Shown: positions 27,410 to 35,347, counted from the first letter of the stretch. The stretch is DNA of 64,000 bases from UBA5342 sp965662645 (GCA_965662645.1 CBFIII010000006.1:1-64000); one strand, 5' to 3'. Notes: generated from the letters alone by a model not told the origin. Numbers and translations: made by a program.

Positions 27410-28321
27410 ATGAAACAAATTGTTTTAATAACTGGAGCAAATGGTATGCTTGCCAAAAATTTGGCTAAACAACTAGATAATACATATACTGTCAGATTCT
27501 TAACGCGAAAGGTGACTAAAGAGAACGACTACTTGTGGGATGTAAAGAACAAATACATTGACCCAAAAGCATTAATAGACGTTAATTATATTATCCATTT
27601 AGCAGGTGCTTCGATTGCAGACAAACGGTGGAGCAAAAAAAGGAAACGAACCATCATATCGAGTAGAATTGATAGTGGTCTTTTAATACTTGAAGAACTA
27701 AAGAAACACCAGATAACGATAGAAAAATTCATTTCAGCTTCAGCCATTGGGTATTACGGAACCACAACGACCAATACCATTTTTAATGAAGACAGCCCCA
27801 AAGGAAACGATTTTTTAAGTGATGTTTGTAGCCAATGGGAGCATACTGCACAGTTGTTCAAAACTGAAAATGTAGCAGCCAATGTCTCTGTTGTTAGGAT
27901 AGGAATTGTTCTCTCAAAAGATGGAGGAGCATTAAAAAAAATAGTCCAACCCATAAAGTATGGCTTTGGTTCAGGTATAGGGAACGGGAATCAACATATG
28001 CCATGGATACACATTCAGGATTTATCCCATATTTTTAAATTCATGGTGGAAAACAACTCTATGAATGGAATATTTAATGCCGTTTCTCCTGAACATATAA
28101 CCAACATAGAATTCACAAAAAAAATCGCAAAATTACTTGACAAAAAAATAATTCTCCCCAATATCCCAAGGTTTATTATGAAAGTATTATTTGGTGAAAT
28201 GTCTATCCTATTATTGGAAGGAAGTAGAGTTTCATCTGAAAAAATTATAAGATCTGGTTTTAAATTCAAATATGAGAACTTAGATAAAGCCCTAAATGAT
28301 AATTTAAAACTAAAGAACTAA
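27410..28321 (+). CDS. TIGR01777 family NAD(P)-dependent epimerase/oxidoreductase
   Basis: This 303-residue protein has a Rossmann-type nucleotide site at the N-terminus (VLITGANGMLAKNLAK; GxxGxxxxxL), the family-specific stretch HLAGASIADKRWSKKRK, SASAIGYYGTT containing the Tyr of the YxxxK-like site, SQWEHTA, and VRIGIVLSKDGGALKKI, all diagnostic of the SulA-like TIGR01777 family. The C-terminal DUF1731-like region is shorter than usual but present (GSRVSSEKIIRSGFKF). The reaction is unknown for the family. The gene stands alone with its own promoter. Confidence 0.9.
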   Translation: MKQIVLITGANGMLAKNLAKQLDNTYTVRFLTRKVTKENDYLWDVKNKYIDPKALIDVNYIIHLAGASIADKRWSKKRKRTIISSRIDSGLLILEELKKHQITIEKFISASAIGYYGTTTTNTIFNEDSPKGNDFLSDVCSQWEHTAQLFKTENVAANVSVVRIGIVLSKDGGALKKIVQPIKYGFGSGIGNGNQHMPWIHIQDLSHIFKFMVENNSMNGIFNAVSPEHITNIEFTKKIAKLLDKKIILPNIPRFIMKVLFGEMSILLLEGSRVSSEKIIRSGFKFKYENLDKALNDNLKLKN

Positions 28322-28406
28322 ACTTCAACAATTAGCCGCAAATATTGAGTCCCTGATATAAGCAACCCGCTAAAAAGAATAATCAACAGATTAGGGATAA
28401 AAAACC

Positions 28407-28436
28407 TTGTTATTAAGATTGAAAATTATAACTTTG
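28407..28436 (+). promoter_or_regulatory. Promoter in front of the adenine deaminase-type gene
   Basis: TTG (28407-28409), 19 bases, then TAACTTTG (28429-28436) is a close match to the consensus. The leader to the start at 28631 would be about 187 bases. No stable fold was seen in it. Confidence 0.6.
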
Positions 28437-28630
28437 TTTGTTATAATCAGAAATGAAAGACGCCTCCTCCGAAACTCATTTATAAGGATCTTTTTTTAGA
28501 AAAAACATCCGTATAAATAAGTGATAAAACGAGTTGAAGACCTCTTGAAATAATTCAATATAACAAGTAGCTATTAAAACTGAATACTGTTGTATAACAG
28601 CAAAAATTATTGCCGATAATTTAACATCAT

Positions 28631-29656
28631 ATGGAATCAACTAAGCTTAAAAAAATCATTCAAGGCATTCCCAAAGCGGAACTTCATTTACACATCGAAG
28701 GGACTTTTGAACCTGAACTCATGTTCGAAATAGCCAACAGAAATAATATAACTTTAGGTTATAACTCCATTGAATCATTGAAAAAAGCTTATCAATTTAA
28801 TAATCTTCAGGAATTTCTGGACATCTACTACTTAGGTGCTCAGGCCTTAATTCATGAACAAGATTTTTTCGACTTGACTTGGGCATACCTATGCAAAGTA
28901 CACAGCCAAAATGTGGCTCATGTTGAAGTCTTTTTCGATCCTCAAACCCATACTGATAGAGGCATTGCCTTTGATGTTGTGATTAATGGTATCCATAGAG
29001 CACTCGAAAAAGGCAAACAAGAATTAAACATTTCCTACAAACTCATTATGTCCTATCTGCGGCATTTAAGCGAAGCTGAAGCCTTCAAAACTCTTGAAGC
29101 ATCACGTACCTACAAACATTGGATTGATGGCGTAGGCTTGGACTCCTCGGAGATGAATAATCCGCCTAGCAAATTCAGCAAGGTGTTTGAAGCATCAGCA
29201 AAGGAAGGTTACCAATTAGTAGCTCATGCCGGAGAAGAAGGTCCAGCCGACTATATCTGGGAAGCTATCGATCTCTTAAAAGTAGTTAGGATAGACCATG
29301 GTAACCGCTGTTTAGATGACCAAGCGTTGATAGAGCAATTAATAAAGCGGAACATCTCATTAACGCTGTGCCCACTAAGTAATATCGCTCTTAAAGTCAT
29401 AAAAAAGATGGAGGATCATCCGCTTCTTGAAATACTCAACAAAGGCATTTCAGCAAGCATCAACTCCGATGACCCCGCTTATTTTGGAGGTTATATGAAC
29501 GAAAACTACTACGAAATTGCTCATGCCCTCAACTTAAACAATAAGCAGTTGGAGCAATTGGCAATCAATGCTTTTGAAGCCAGCTGGCTAGAAACAAAAG
29601 AAAAAGGAAAACACATTTCGCAAATAAAAAACTATTTCAACTCTCTAAACCCATAA
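28631..29656 (+). CDS. add: Adenosine deaminase family protein, probably adenine deaminase
   Basis: This 341-residue amidohydrolase has the metal and catalytic residues of the family: HLHIEG (residues 17-22), HAGEEG near 198-203, DHGNR near 223-227, and SINSDDPAYFGG near 279-290. The segment WIDGVGLDSSE followed by PPSKF is characteristic of the subgroup in fungi and proteobacteria (for example Pseudomonas PA0148) whose members deaminate adenine rather than adenosine. I therefore lean to adenine to hypoxanthine conversion in purine salvage. Bacterial annotation pipelines usually write adenosine deaminase. It is a single gene. Confidence 0.88.
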   Translation: MESTKLKKIIQGIPKAELHLHIEGTFEPELMFEIANRNNITLGYNSIESLKKAYQFNNLQEFLDIYYLGAQALIHEQDFFDLTWAYLCKVHSQNVAHVEVFFDPQTHTDRGIAFDVVINGIHRALEKGKQELNISYKLIMSYLRHLSEAEAFKTLEASRTYKHWIDGVGLDSSEMNNPPSKFSKVFEASAKEGYQLVAHAGEEGPADYIWEAIDLLKVVRIDHGNRCLDDQALIEQLIKRNISLTLCPLSNIALKVIKKMEDHPLLEILNKGISASINSDDPAYFGGYMNENYYEIAHALNLNNKQLEQLAINAFEASWLETKEKGKHISQIKNYFNSLNP

Positions 29657-29757
29657 ACTAGAATAACTATTTAATCTAAACACAAAACACCTCCTACTAA
29701 CTCAATGAAATTATCAACATATTAATACAAAATATGAGCTTTAAAGATGAAAATGTA

Positions 29758-29765
29758 TAATTTTG
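29758..29765 (+). promoter_or_regulatory. -7 box upstream of the CGGC gene
   Basis: TAATTTTG fits TAnnTTTG. The transcript would start near 29772 and carry the short palindromic repeat at 29821-29884 in its leader. Confidence 0.45.
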
Positions 29766-29820
29766 TTAGTTATAAATAAAGCAAAAATAAACTACACCGC
29801 TGCACACAAACAAAGCATCA

Positions 29821-29884
29821 ATTCAAAACACTTTCATATTCGCAGTAAGCTGTTGGAAATTAAACCCACAATGTGGGAATAAAA
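29821..29884 (+). repeat. Short palindromic intergenic repeat, copy 3
   Basis: It has the family blocks CACTTTCATATTCGCAGTAAGC and a perfect hairpin CCCACA-A-TGTGGG. It ends 18 bp before the CGGC gene start at 29903 and lies in that gene's leader. See copies at 1304, 11031, 49952 and 53320. Confidence 0.8.
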
Positions 29885-29902
29885 TCACAAGAAAAGGAAC
29901 AA

Positions 29903-30346
29903 ATGACTAAAATAGGAATCATAATATGCGCACGCTACCTCAACTGTGGAGGAGGTAAATGCCTCAGAGCTATGAAAGAACACGTCGGCGGATTTGCAAA
30001 ATATCCTATGACGGAAGAATTGGAATTGGTTGGATACTCTAATTGTGGCGGTTGCCCTGGTGGAAATATCGAATACGTCCCTGCCGAAATGATTAAAAAC
30101 GGCGCTGACGTTATACATCTAGCTACAGGTCTGATTGTTGGCTATCCCCCCTGCCCTTACATCAATCAGTTTAAAGAGTTCATTGAGACGCAATATAACA
30201 TCCCCGTTGTAGTAGGCACACACCCCATACCTCTGAAATATTACAAAACTCACAAGCAACTCACAAGTTGGGAAACGATGAAAATGGATGAGATTTGTGC
30301 GCCATTATTAACTGAAGACAAGCTGATTATGAAATCATACGACTAG
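29903..30346 (+). CDS. CGGC domain-containing protein
   Basis: The 147-residue product opens MTKIGIIICARYLNCGGGKC and has the namesake motif SNCGGCPGGN near residues 48-57, plus a later Cys pair region (PPCPYIN). These Cys clusters define the CGGC domain, a small family suggested to bind a metal or Fe-S centre, with unknown role. The open frame extends up to 29873, but that part runs into the palindromic repeat, and the ATG at 29903 gives the standard N-terminus. The end (HKQLTSWETMKMDEICAPLL) is unusual in my memory of the family and could be a lineage extension. Confidence 0.85.
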   Translation: MTKIGIIICARYLNCGGGKCLRAMKEHVGGFAKYPMTEELELVGYSNCGGCPGGNIEYVPAEMIKNGADVIHLATGLIVGYPPCPYINQFKEFIETQYNIPVVVGTHPIPLKYYKTHKQLTSWETMKMDEICAPLLTEDKLIMKSYD

Positions 30347-30387
30347 CTCATAGTTCACACACGGTAATTCTCTTTTTTCAAAAAAAT

Positions 30388-30480
30388 AATTTGGGCATAT
30401 CCCTTCGGGTCGGGCTATCCGCACTCACTCTTTTTCTAAAAAAAAAGGAGTTCAAACAATTGCTCCTATCCCTTATGCAA
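30388..30480. repeat. REP-like element of the type common in Bacteroidota
   Basis: GGGCATATCCCTTCGGGTCG followed by GGCTATCCGC, a variable part, then a hairpin AGGAG / GCTCCT and CTATCCCTTATGC. From memory this word order (GGGCnTATCCCTTCGGGTCG ... GCTCCTATCCCTTACGC) recurs in intergenic regions of many Bacteroidota genomes. Only one copy is in the window, so the repeat status rests on outside knowledge. Confidence 0.5.
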
Positions 30481-30683
30481 AAACGAGTACACCCGATTTG
30501 TGATCTATCAATCAAGCCAATAGAAGGATTAAAAAAAGAACCTTACACTTGCATTATGCCTTAAGTTACGTTCTTTACTAACCATCAGATACAGGAATAA
30601 CGCATAAATATTTAGAGGAAACAACCATAGAAAAAAATTCTGTCAAAAATGCAATTATTAAGCTTAATACAAACGATTACTTC

Positions 30684-30691
30684 TATCTTTG
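30684..30691 (+). promoter_or_regulatory. -7 box upstream of the 30784 gene
   Basis: TATCTTTG is an exact TAnnTTTG match, 93 bp before the start codon. A clear -33 element is not seen. Confidence 0.5.
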
Positions 30692-30783
30692 CACAGCACA
30701 ATATATAAAAAGGGTTTTAATCAAAATCTAAATAAATCACTACAACTTTATTATAGATTAGAGAGCTACCTAACACTTACAAA

Positions 30784-31164
30784 ATGGAATTAGACTACAT
30801 AGGAAACATCAATGCATATGGAGAAAACATTGTTAGATTATACAACTTTGACAAAGCTCAATCCATCAAATTTAGAGACTTAATTAAAGATGTCATTATA
30901 GAAAAGAAACAAAAACTAGACCTCTCACAAGTCGATTTCATTGAAGGCCGTAATTGCAATTTAATCCTTGGTCTATTTGAAACCGATGAAGGCATAATCA
31001 GTAATGATAACCAGCTTTTTTATTGTGCTCTAACGTTAGAAAGCTATCATACGATGCTCAAATTACTAGAGTCCTTCTGCAAAAGAGAAACGAAAGGGCA
31101 TCGCTATTTATATGACGTTGATAATCCCACCGATTTTCTATTCTCTCCTGCTGGCACTTGGTAA
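30784..31164 (+). CDS. Small cytoplasmic protein of unknown function
   Basis: This 126-residue protein is not recognised. It has no signal or membrane segment. It opens with strand-like sequence (MELDYIGNINAYGENIVRLYNF), has a helix with conserved-looking charge pattern (SIKFRDLIKDVIIEKKQKLDLS), and ends in a Leu-rich helix and a Tyr/Asp-rich loop (KGHRYLYDVDNPTDFLFSPAGTW). The base composition matches neighbours, the start has a promoter box, and a terminator-like hairpin follows, so it is very likely a real gene. Its role is unknown. Confidence 0.75.
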   Translation: MELDYIGNINAYGENIVRLYNFDKAQSIKFRDLIKDVIIEKKQKLDLSQVDFIEGRNCNLILGLFETDEGIISNDNQLFYCALTLESYHTMLKLLESFCKRETKGHRYLYDVDNPTDFLFSPAGTW

Positions 31165-31174
31165 CTTACTATAA

Positions 31175-31207
31175 GGAGGAACAACAGACTATATACTGTG
31201 CTCCTCC
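31175..31207. terminator. Bidirectional terminator-like hairpin
   Basis: GGAGGA (31175) pairs with TCCTCC (31202) across a 21-base spacer that itself contains ACAGACTATATACTGTG, a second short stem. It lies between two convergent genes (stop at 31164 and minus-strand stop at 31232). There is no long T-run, so its strength is uncertain. Confidence 0.55.
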
Positions 31208-31231
31208 CCATTTGTATTTAACCTTCAAGAC

Positions 31232-31957
31232 TTAATCAAAAGCCAAACCGGATTCACGACGGATGTAAAAATGATCAATGGTTCCTTTTCCCTTTCGGGT
31301 AATAATAAACTCTACTATATCAGCAATTTCTTCGGGTTGGATAAGCTGTTCGGTATCAATATCAGGGCGCATCTCGCGTACCATCTCGGTATTAACACCA
31401 CCTGGTGAAATCAGATGTACACGAATACCATCCTTTTGTACTTCCTTAGCCAATACTTTTGTGAATCCAGCCAAAGCGTGCTTAGATGAAGCATAAACGG
31501 CTTGGTTCGCATAACCTTTAAAATCTACAACAGAGCCTATATTTATAATAATAGGTTTTGGACTATTCTTTAAGTAAGGCACCGCAGCCTTGCATATAAA
31601 AAATGGAGCACGGGCATTTACTGCAAAAATACTATCCCACACATCCATAGACGTTTCGGCTACTGGTAAAGCGTTGGCCAAGCCCGCATTATTCACCACA
31701 AGATCTAAACGATTATAAACCTTGATACACGCTGCAATGATAGTCTCTGGTACCTCAGAAAGGCTTAAGTCTGCTTCTAAAAACTGACAATTAACACCAT
31801 AGGTTTCTAACTCAGTTTTAGTCTGGCTCAACTGCAGAGCATTCCGACCTACAATAAAGAGATTATAACTGTGTTCTGCTAGCTTAATAGCAATGGCTTT
31901 ACCAATACCCTTAGTAGCCCCTGTGAGAAGGGCTACTTTATGACTCTCGTTATTCAT
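31232..31957 (-). CDS. SDR family oxidoreductase (FabG-like)
   Basis: The 241-residue protein has the classical short-chain dehydrogenase motifs: TGATKGIGKA (cofactor site, residues 12-21), NNAG (near 88-91), the catalytic Ser in NIGSVV, and YASSK (Tyr/Lys pair near 153-157). Arg in VGRN after the second strand suggests NADP(H). It is most like 3-ketoacyl-reductase-type enzymes, but the substrate cannot be told. It is followed upstream on the same strand by the Rh-type channel gene 82 bp away; a functional link is not evident. Confidence 0.92.
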   Translation of the reverse strand: MNNESHKVALLTGATKGIGKAIAIKLAEHSYNLFIVGRNALQLSQTKTELETYGVNCQFLEADLSLSEVPETIIAACIKVYNRLDLVVNNAGLANALPVAETSMDVWDSIFAVNARAPFFICKAAVPYLKNSPKPIIINIGSVVDFKGYANQAVYASSKHALAGFTKVLAKEVQKDGIRVHLISPGGVNTEMVREMRPDIDTEQLIQPEEIADIVEFIITRKGKGTIDHFYIRRESGLAFD

Positions 31958-32039
31958 ACTATTTTATTTATTAAGCAAGTAAGACTTGAAATTCTTATCT
32001 TTCAGTTGGATAATTCATTAATATTTAAAGAAATAAAGG

Positions 32040-33197
32040 TTAATCGACATCTTCAAATTCAGCAGAATCTTCATAAATTTTATCATTAGTACCAAATAAG
32101 GAAACCACCTTACCAGACAACAAACCTGCCGCTACAGCCAACACTACGGTGACTAAAATTCCTTTAATTTGAGCTACAGCACTAATATCATCAACCACCA
32201 CAATAGCAGCTAATCCACCAAAGATACCTGGTAATCCGTGTAAGTTAGAAACACCACAAGTATCAACAATCTTATGAAATGCCTCTTCTTTCTTTTGGAA
32301 AACAGCAAATCCTACAGTCGATAAAATCCCAGCTAATATACCTATAACCATTGCTTCTCCGTGTGTGGCGTAATCGCAAGTGGCTCCAATAGCTACACCA
32401 CCTGCTAGGGCAGCATTAGCAATGTCAGCAGCATTTATCTTACCACGTATCGAAACCGAAGTAATATAGGTCGCAATAGTTGATCCACATAAAGCTAGAA
32501 ACACATTAACTACGGTCATAGGAATAGCTTCCGAAGGCACTAAAGCAGCACAGAAACTAGGCCAAAAGACCCATAAAACCATACTTCCTAATAATGAATA
32601 CCTGTCGGATGTGGCATCTGCCATTATAGGTATCTCTCGGTCTTTAGGTTGAGTTAAGGAAACAGCTGCAGAAATACCAAAGATGGCACCAAAAGCATGA
32701 ATAACGATTGACCCACCCGTATCGGCAACTTTGCCTATAAAGTGAAAGTAATCCTCTACAACAACGAGCTCATTGAAAATATAGAACGGGATAAAGAGTA
32801 AACCGAGTATCAAATATTGGTACATCTTTAATCGCCCTAAAAGAGCTCCAGCGGCAATCAATAAGCTGGCAGCACCAAATTCGGCAAGAATAAATTGTTC
32901 AATTTCTCCATGCTGCTCAAAGACGCCCATACTTTTAATAGCCAGATAGGTAGGAATGGAAATACTGACTAATAAAAAAGTTGCGGTTATGGCTGAACGA
33001 CCATACATCTTTACAAAAACCATCAAAAAGCCGAAACCAATTAATAACATGGCCATAATATGAATGGCTCTATTATATTGTTGAATTTCTAATATGTTAG
33101 CGATGGAAGCCTGTGCGGTCTCTTGTGCAAAAGTATTAATTATCGTAAAAAATAAGAACAAGATTAAGGTGGTGATTTTTTGTGTTTTGTTTTTCAT
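32040..33197 (-). CDS. Rh/Amt-type ammonium channel
   Basis: The 385-residue protein starts with a signal peptide (cut near NTFAQ, residue 24) followed by about 11 membrane segments. The first pore His is in SIVIHAFGAIFGI (preceded by ADTGG, close to the DVGGTIHIHAFGA pattern of Rh proteins) and the second in NLHGLPGIFGG. The FxxGxxMVFVKMYG region near residue 56 also looks Rh-like (GFGFLMVFVKMYG against 'GFGFLMTFLKRYG' type sequences), so it belongs to the Rh branch more than to AmtB. Predicted role: NH3/NH4+ (or CO2) conduction. No glnK gene is adjacent. The promoter region carries a palindrome. Confidence 0.88.
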   Translation of the reverse strand: MKNKTQKITTLILFLFFTIINTFAQETAQASIANILEIQQYNRAIHIMAMLLIGFGFLMVFVKMYGRSAITATFLLVSISIPTYLAIKSMGVFEQHGEIEQFILAEFGAASLLIAAGALLGRLKMYQYLILGLLFIPFYIFNELVVVEDYFHFIGKVADTGGSIVIHAFGAIFGISAAVSLTQPKDREIPIMADATSDRYSLLGSMVLWVFWPSFCAALVPSEAIPMTVVNVFLALCGSTIATYITSVSIRGKINAADIANAALAGGVAIGATCDYATHGEAMVIGILAGILSTVGFAVFQKKEEAFHKIVDTCGVSNLHGLPGIFGGLAAIVVVDDISAVAQIKGILVTVVLAVAAGLLSGKVVSLFGTNDKIYEDSAEFEDVD

Positions 33198-33229
33198 GGT
33201 GAATTTTAAAGGTGAAATAATAAGAATGG

Positions 33230-33261
33230 TTGCACGACAAAGATAATAATTTGTCGTACAA
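33230..33261 (-). promoter_or_regulatory. Promoter and palindromic operator of the Rh-type gene
   Basis: TTGCACGACAAA and TTTGTCGTACAA form a near-perfect 12-bp inverted repeat around GATAATAA. The minus-strand -7 box TATCTTTG overlaps the repeat. The symmetry (TTGyACGACAAA) resembles a CRP/FNR-superfamily or other dimeric-regulator site, and the overlap with the -7 box suggests repression. The regulator is not identified. Confidence 0.55.
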
Positions 33262-33414
33262 CAAATAATTTATGCCGTTATTACCTGACATTTTCAAGCA
33301 ATTTCACACAATAGTGATAAAATTCATGTTATTTCTAAATTCCAGCAAGACTTTTAATAGCGTAAAATAGACTTCGCCCCTCCCCGTTTGGCGCAAGTTG
33401 GACGAATGACGTTT

Positions 33415-33496
33415 AGTTCCCCTATTCTCGGGAAACTCAAAATAGAGCAAACTTTTAGCTTAGCAGGAAAGGAAACGCAAGCATGTGAGTGTTGGG
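33415..33496. repeat. Second dispersed hairpin repeat family, member 1
   Basis: The hairpin TTCCC-ctattctc-GGGAA is followed about 50 bases later by TGTGAGTGTTGGG. The same order of elements is seen at 49517-49592 (CCCGA-ttc-TCGGG then GTGAGTGTTGG) and, more loosely, at 60758-60869 (TTCCC-taaaa-GGGAA then GTGAGTGTCGG). The rest of the 33262-33704 gap holds no convincing gene; a 63-residue open frame across it looks like chance. Confidence 0.45.
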
Positions 33497-33704
33497 TAAA
33501 ATCATGAACAGACAAGCTGAAAGCTTGAATTGATTTTGGGTGCAAGCGGACACTTGAACCAAACAGTATATGTAGGTTCTAATCACCTGACTGACAATAT
33601 CACTATTTTTATTAATTGAACGAATGCCATTAATCAAAATAACAACTATAAAACGAGCTGTTATTTATCTTCATTCATTTATATCATTGATTTCAAACTA
33701 AAAT

Positions 33705-34166
33705 CTAAAGACGTTTGGGTGATTTACTTCCCTTCAATATATCAGCAGGACTAACTATGGGCAACGGATAATTAGCTAACGCTGTACCTGCTGTTTTCAC
33801 CACCATAATGCCTCTTATCGTTCCTATACTGATGCCCAACAAGGTAGGTAGAATGTTTGCCTTATCGGTAAAACGATTCTCTTCGATAGAGATAACATCA
33901 TTTAAGTTTTTTATCTCAAAATAATTAGCACTGGTTAACTCCAATATCTTAGCATCTACACCATCAATAGGATAAGTGTATTTGGTAAGTAAGTGCAAAA
34001 CAAGCACCTTATTCTGTTTTTGAATATCAATCTTAAAACCAAATTCTATTTTCATCAAATCACCATCAAAAGCATGTGATTCTAGATATTCTAAATCAGC
34101 AAAGTAACCTGTTTCCAAGACCTTATTTAGCTTAAACTCTAGCTGATATTCTTTTGGGTTTTCCAT
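33705..34166 (-). CDS. SecB-like chaperone of a toxin-antitoxin-chaperone operon
   Basis: The product is 153 residues from the ATG at 34166, which lies 10 bp after the antitoxin stop (a longer frame to 34205 would overlap the antitoxin gene). It reads as a SecB-like fold: an N-terminal strand (YQLEFKLNKVLETGYFA), strands LMKIEFGFKIDI and LVLHLLTKYTYPI, and the C-terminal SecB-like pattern PTLLGISIGTIRGIMVVKTAG followed by YPLPIVSPADI, which parallels 'FPYAR..I..LT...G.PPL.LPPIN' in SecB. SecB proteins are otherwise rare in Bacteroidota outside such modules. As the third gene behind a HigB-like toxin and XRE antitoxin it matches the known TAC arrangement, where the chaperone protects the antitoxin. 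The SecB identity is an inference from motif layout. Confidence 0.6.
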   Translation of the reverse strand: MENPKEYQLEFKLNKVLETGYFADLEYLESHAFDGDLMKIEFGFKIDIQKQNKVLVLHLLTKYTYPIDGVDAKILELTSANYFEIKNLNDVISIEENRFTDKANILPTLLGISIGTIRGIMVVKTAGTALANYPLPIVSPADILKGSKSPKRL

Positions 34167-34176
34167 TTCAGAATGC

Positions 34177-34599
34177 TTATTTATAATTTTCACAACACTT
34201 TTCATTCACAGTTATAGGCATTTCATTCCAACCGTCATATAATGATGTTGTAGTTGATCTATTAGCTTTGGTCGAGAGCTTAGTGCTAGCATTAGCTGAG
34301 AGATGAATGACCATATCATAAGACTTAGGAGTCTTATCAGAAATATCAAAAATACTCTCGCCTAAAGCCACATCTATTTTGGCTATCGTTTTGGTGGTAA
34401 AGGTATGTGTACCTTGCAGCCATTTGCTAATTTCAGCTTCGCTTTTCCCTAGAACTTTAGCTAAATCTCGTTGACTTTTGCCTTGTCTTTCCAAGATATC
34501 AAATATCCTATTCGCTACAAAAATGGAATAGTCCACACTCCTTTTTATTTCAGGGGTAATGAGTTGGCGACAGGCCTCCATGATAGAATTTCGTTTCAT
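34177..34599 (-). CDS. XRE-type antitoxin with long C-terminal tail
   Basis: The 140-residue protein has a helix-turn-helix at about residues 40-92 (SQRDLAKVLGKSEAEISKWLQG, then FTTKTIAKIDVALGESI), typical of HigA-like antitoxins. The last 45 residues are Ser/Thr/Asn-rich and low in predicted structure (LSANASTKLSTKANRSTTTS). In chaperone-dependent (TAC) systems the antitoxin carries such an unstructured, aggregation-prone extension that the SecB-like protein binds, so the tail is informative. It starts 5 bp after the stop of the upstream gene and is followed by the SecB-like gene. Likely functions: toxin neutralisation and autorepression at the operon promoter. Confidence 0.75.
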   Translation of the reverse strand: MKRNSIMEACRQLITPEIKRSVDYSIFVANRIFDILERQGKSQRDLAKVLGKSEAEISKWLQGTHTFTTKTIAKIDVALGESIFDISDKTPKSYDMVIHLSANASTKLSTKANRSTTTSLYDGWNEMPITVNEKCCENYK

Positions 34600-34604
34600 A
34601 ACTG

Positions 34605-35102
34605 TTATTGTTCTTGGTCTTCTGTAATATATAACGACAAGTTGCCCACTAATGTTTTTCCATTGATAGAGATACTCCCATAGCCTTCTTTCTTGTTGAT
34701 TACAAAATCAATTTTTTGCAATGCTTCTACACAGCTATTCAAATGAGGGTCTTCATTATAGGTTCGGGTCCCTTTTAGCCCGCCATTTCCCAATATTAAT
34801 ATTTGTGGGGAAATACATAAGCAGTATAATCTTAAGTTTGACGTATCAAAATGGCTTGGCAATTCTGCTGTTCTATCCTTAACTCTTCCTGCATATCTAA
34901 AATGTCTGTCAAATACACCATCTTGCGTTATTCGTTCCATACGATACATTATCGTACCGACATCTTGGGAATAAGAATCTTTATAGGCCATCAAGAATTT
35001 TTCAAACTCCGTTAGCTTTTCACCCTTATAGAGAATAGAATAAAAGTTTACCCTTTCGTATTCTTCCAGTAGTTCTATGGTCAAATACCGCTTCAACTTC
35101 AT
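34605..35102 (-). CDS. Putative HigB/RelE-superfamily toxin, first gene of the TAC operon
   Basis: The 165-residue protein is larger than most RelE/HigB toxins. The central part has features of that fold: LTEFEKFLMAYKDS (substrate helix region), GVFDRHFRYAGRVKDRTAELP, then the strand pair NLRLYCLCISPQILILGNGG (compare 'lRlyf...g.iiLLhgF.KK' in Gp49-like proteins) and a last helix with VEALQKIDFVI. The extra C-terminal 35 residues (GSISINGKTLVGNLSLYI) form strands not usual for HigB. The position in front of an XRE gene (5 bp apart) supports a toxin role: ribosome-dependent or free mRNA cleavage is the usual mechanism. Other small-toxin folds cannot be excluded. Confidence 0.6.
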   Translation of the reverse strand: MKLKRYLTIELLEEYERVNFYSILYKGEKLTEFEKFLMAYKDSYSQDVGTIMYRMERITQDGVFDRHFRYAGRVKDRTAELPSHFDTSNLRLYCLCISPQILILGNGGLKGTRTYNEDPHLNSCVEALQKIDFVINKKEGYGSISINGKTLVGNLSLYITEDQEQ

Positions 35103-35119
35103 TTATAAGTTAAGTTTTG

Positions 35120-35150
35120 CAAATGTACAATAAGTTTTAGAAATTCAAAA
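35120..35150 (-). promoter_or_regulatory. Promoter of the toxin-antitoxin-chaperone operon
   Basis: On the minus strand TTTTG is followed after 18 bases by TACATTTG, a strong match to TTTG-N19-TAnnTTTG, 18 bp upstream of the toxin start codon. No obvious operator palindrome was seen over it. Confidence 0.7.
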
Positions 35151-35201
35151 CACGGTAAGGTTAATAAATATTAGATAAGTATTTTAATCAAAAATACAAT
35201 T

Positions 35202-35306
35202 ATGATGGACTCAAAACCAAGGACTCCCACTTGTATTAAGACTGCAACTTTACTTAGTATCTTACTTGGTTTTATTAATTTAATTCTTATTATCCTTTCT
35301 ATTTAA
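35202..35306 (+). CDS. Possible 34-residue single-span membrane peptide
   Basis: An open frame of 34 codons starts with two consecutive ATG codons (35202 and 35205) and ends at TAA 35304-35306. The peptide has a short polar, Lys/Arg-bearing N-terminus (MMDSKPRTPTCIKT) and then one continuous hydrophobic segment (ATLLSILLGFINLILIILSI). It lies between the divergent TAC promoter and hsdR, on the opposite strand to both. Size and layout resemble type I toxin peptides or small membrane proteins, but no promoter box or antisense RNA was identified. It may be a chance frame. Confidence 0.35.
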   Translation: MMDSKPRTPTCIKTATLLSILLGFINLILIILSI

Positions 35307-35347
35307 TAATAAACTAGAATCAGATGTCAACTTAAATCAAAAGCCAC

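Noticed and set aside
30347..30783. 29-codon frame near 30478 as a small gene
   Set aside because: It overlaps the REP-like element and shows no hydrophobic segment, promoter or conserved feature.
33354..33637. Two minus-strand frames of about 60 codons upstream of the Rh-type gene
   Set aside because: They cross the hairpin repeat at 33415-33496, overlap each other in different frames and have no recognisable domain, so chance is more likely.
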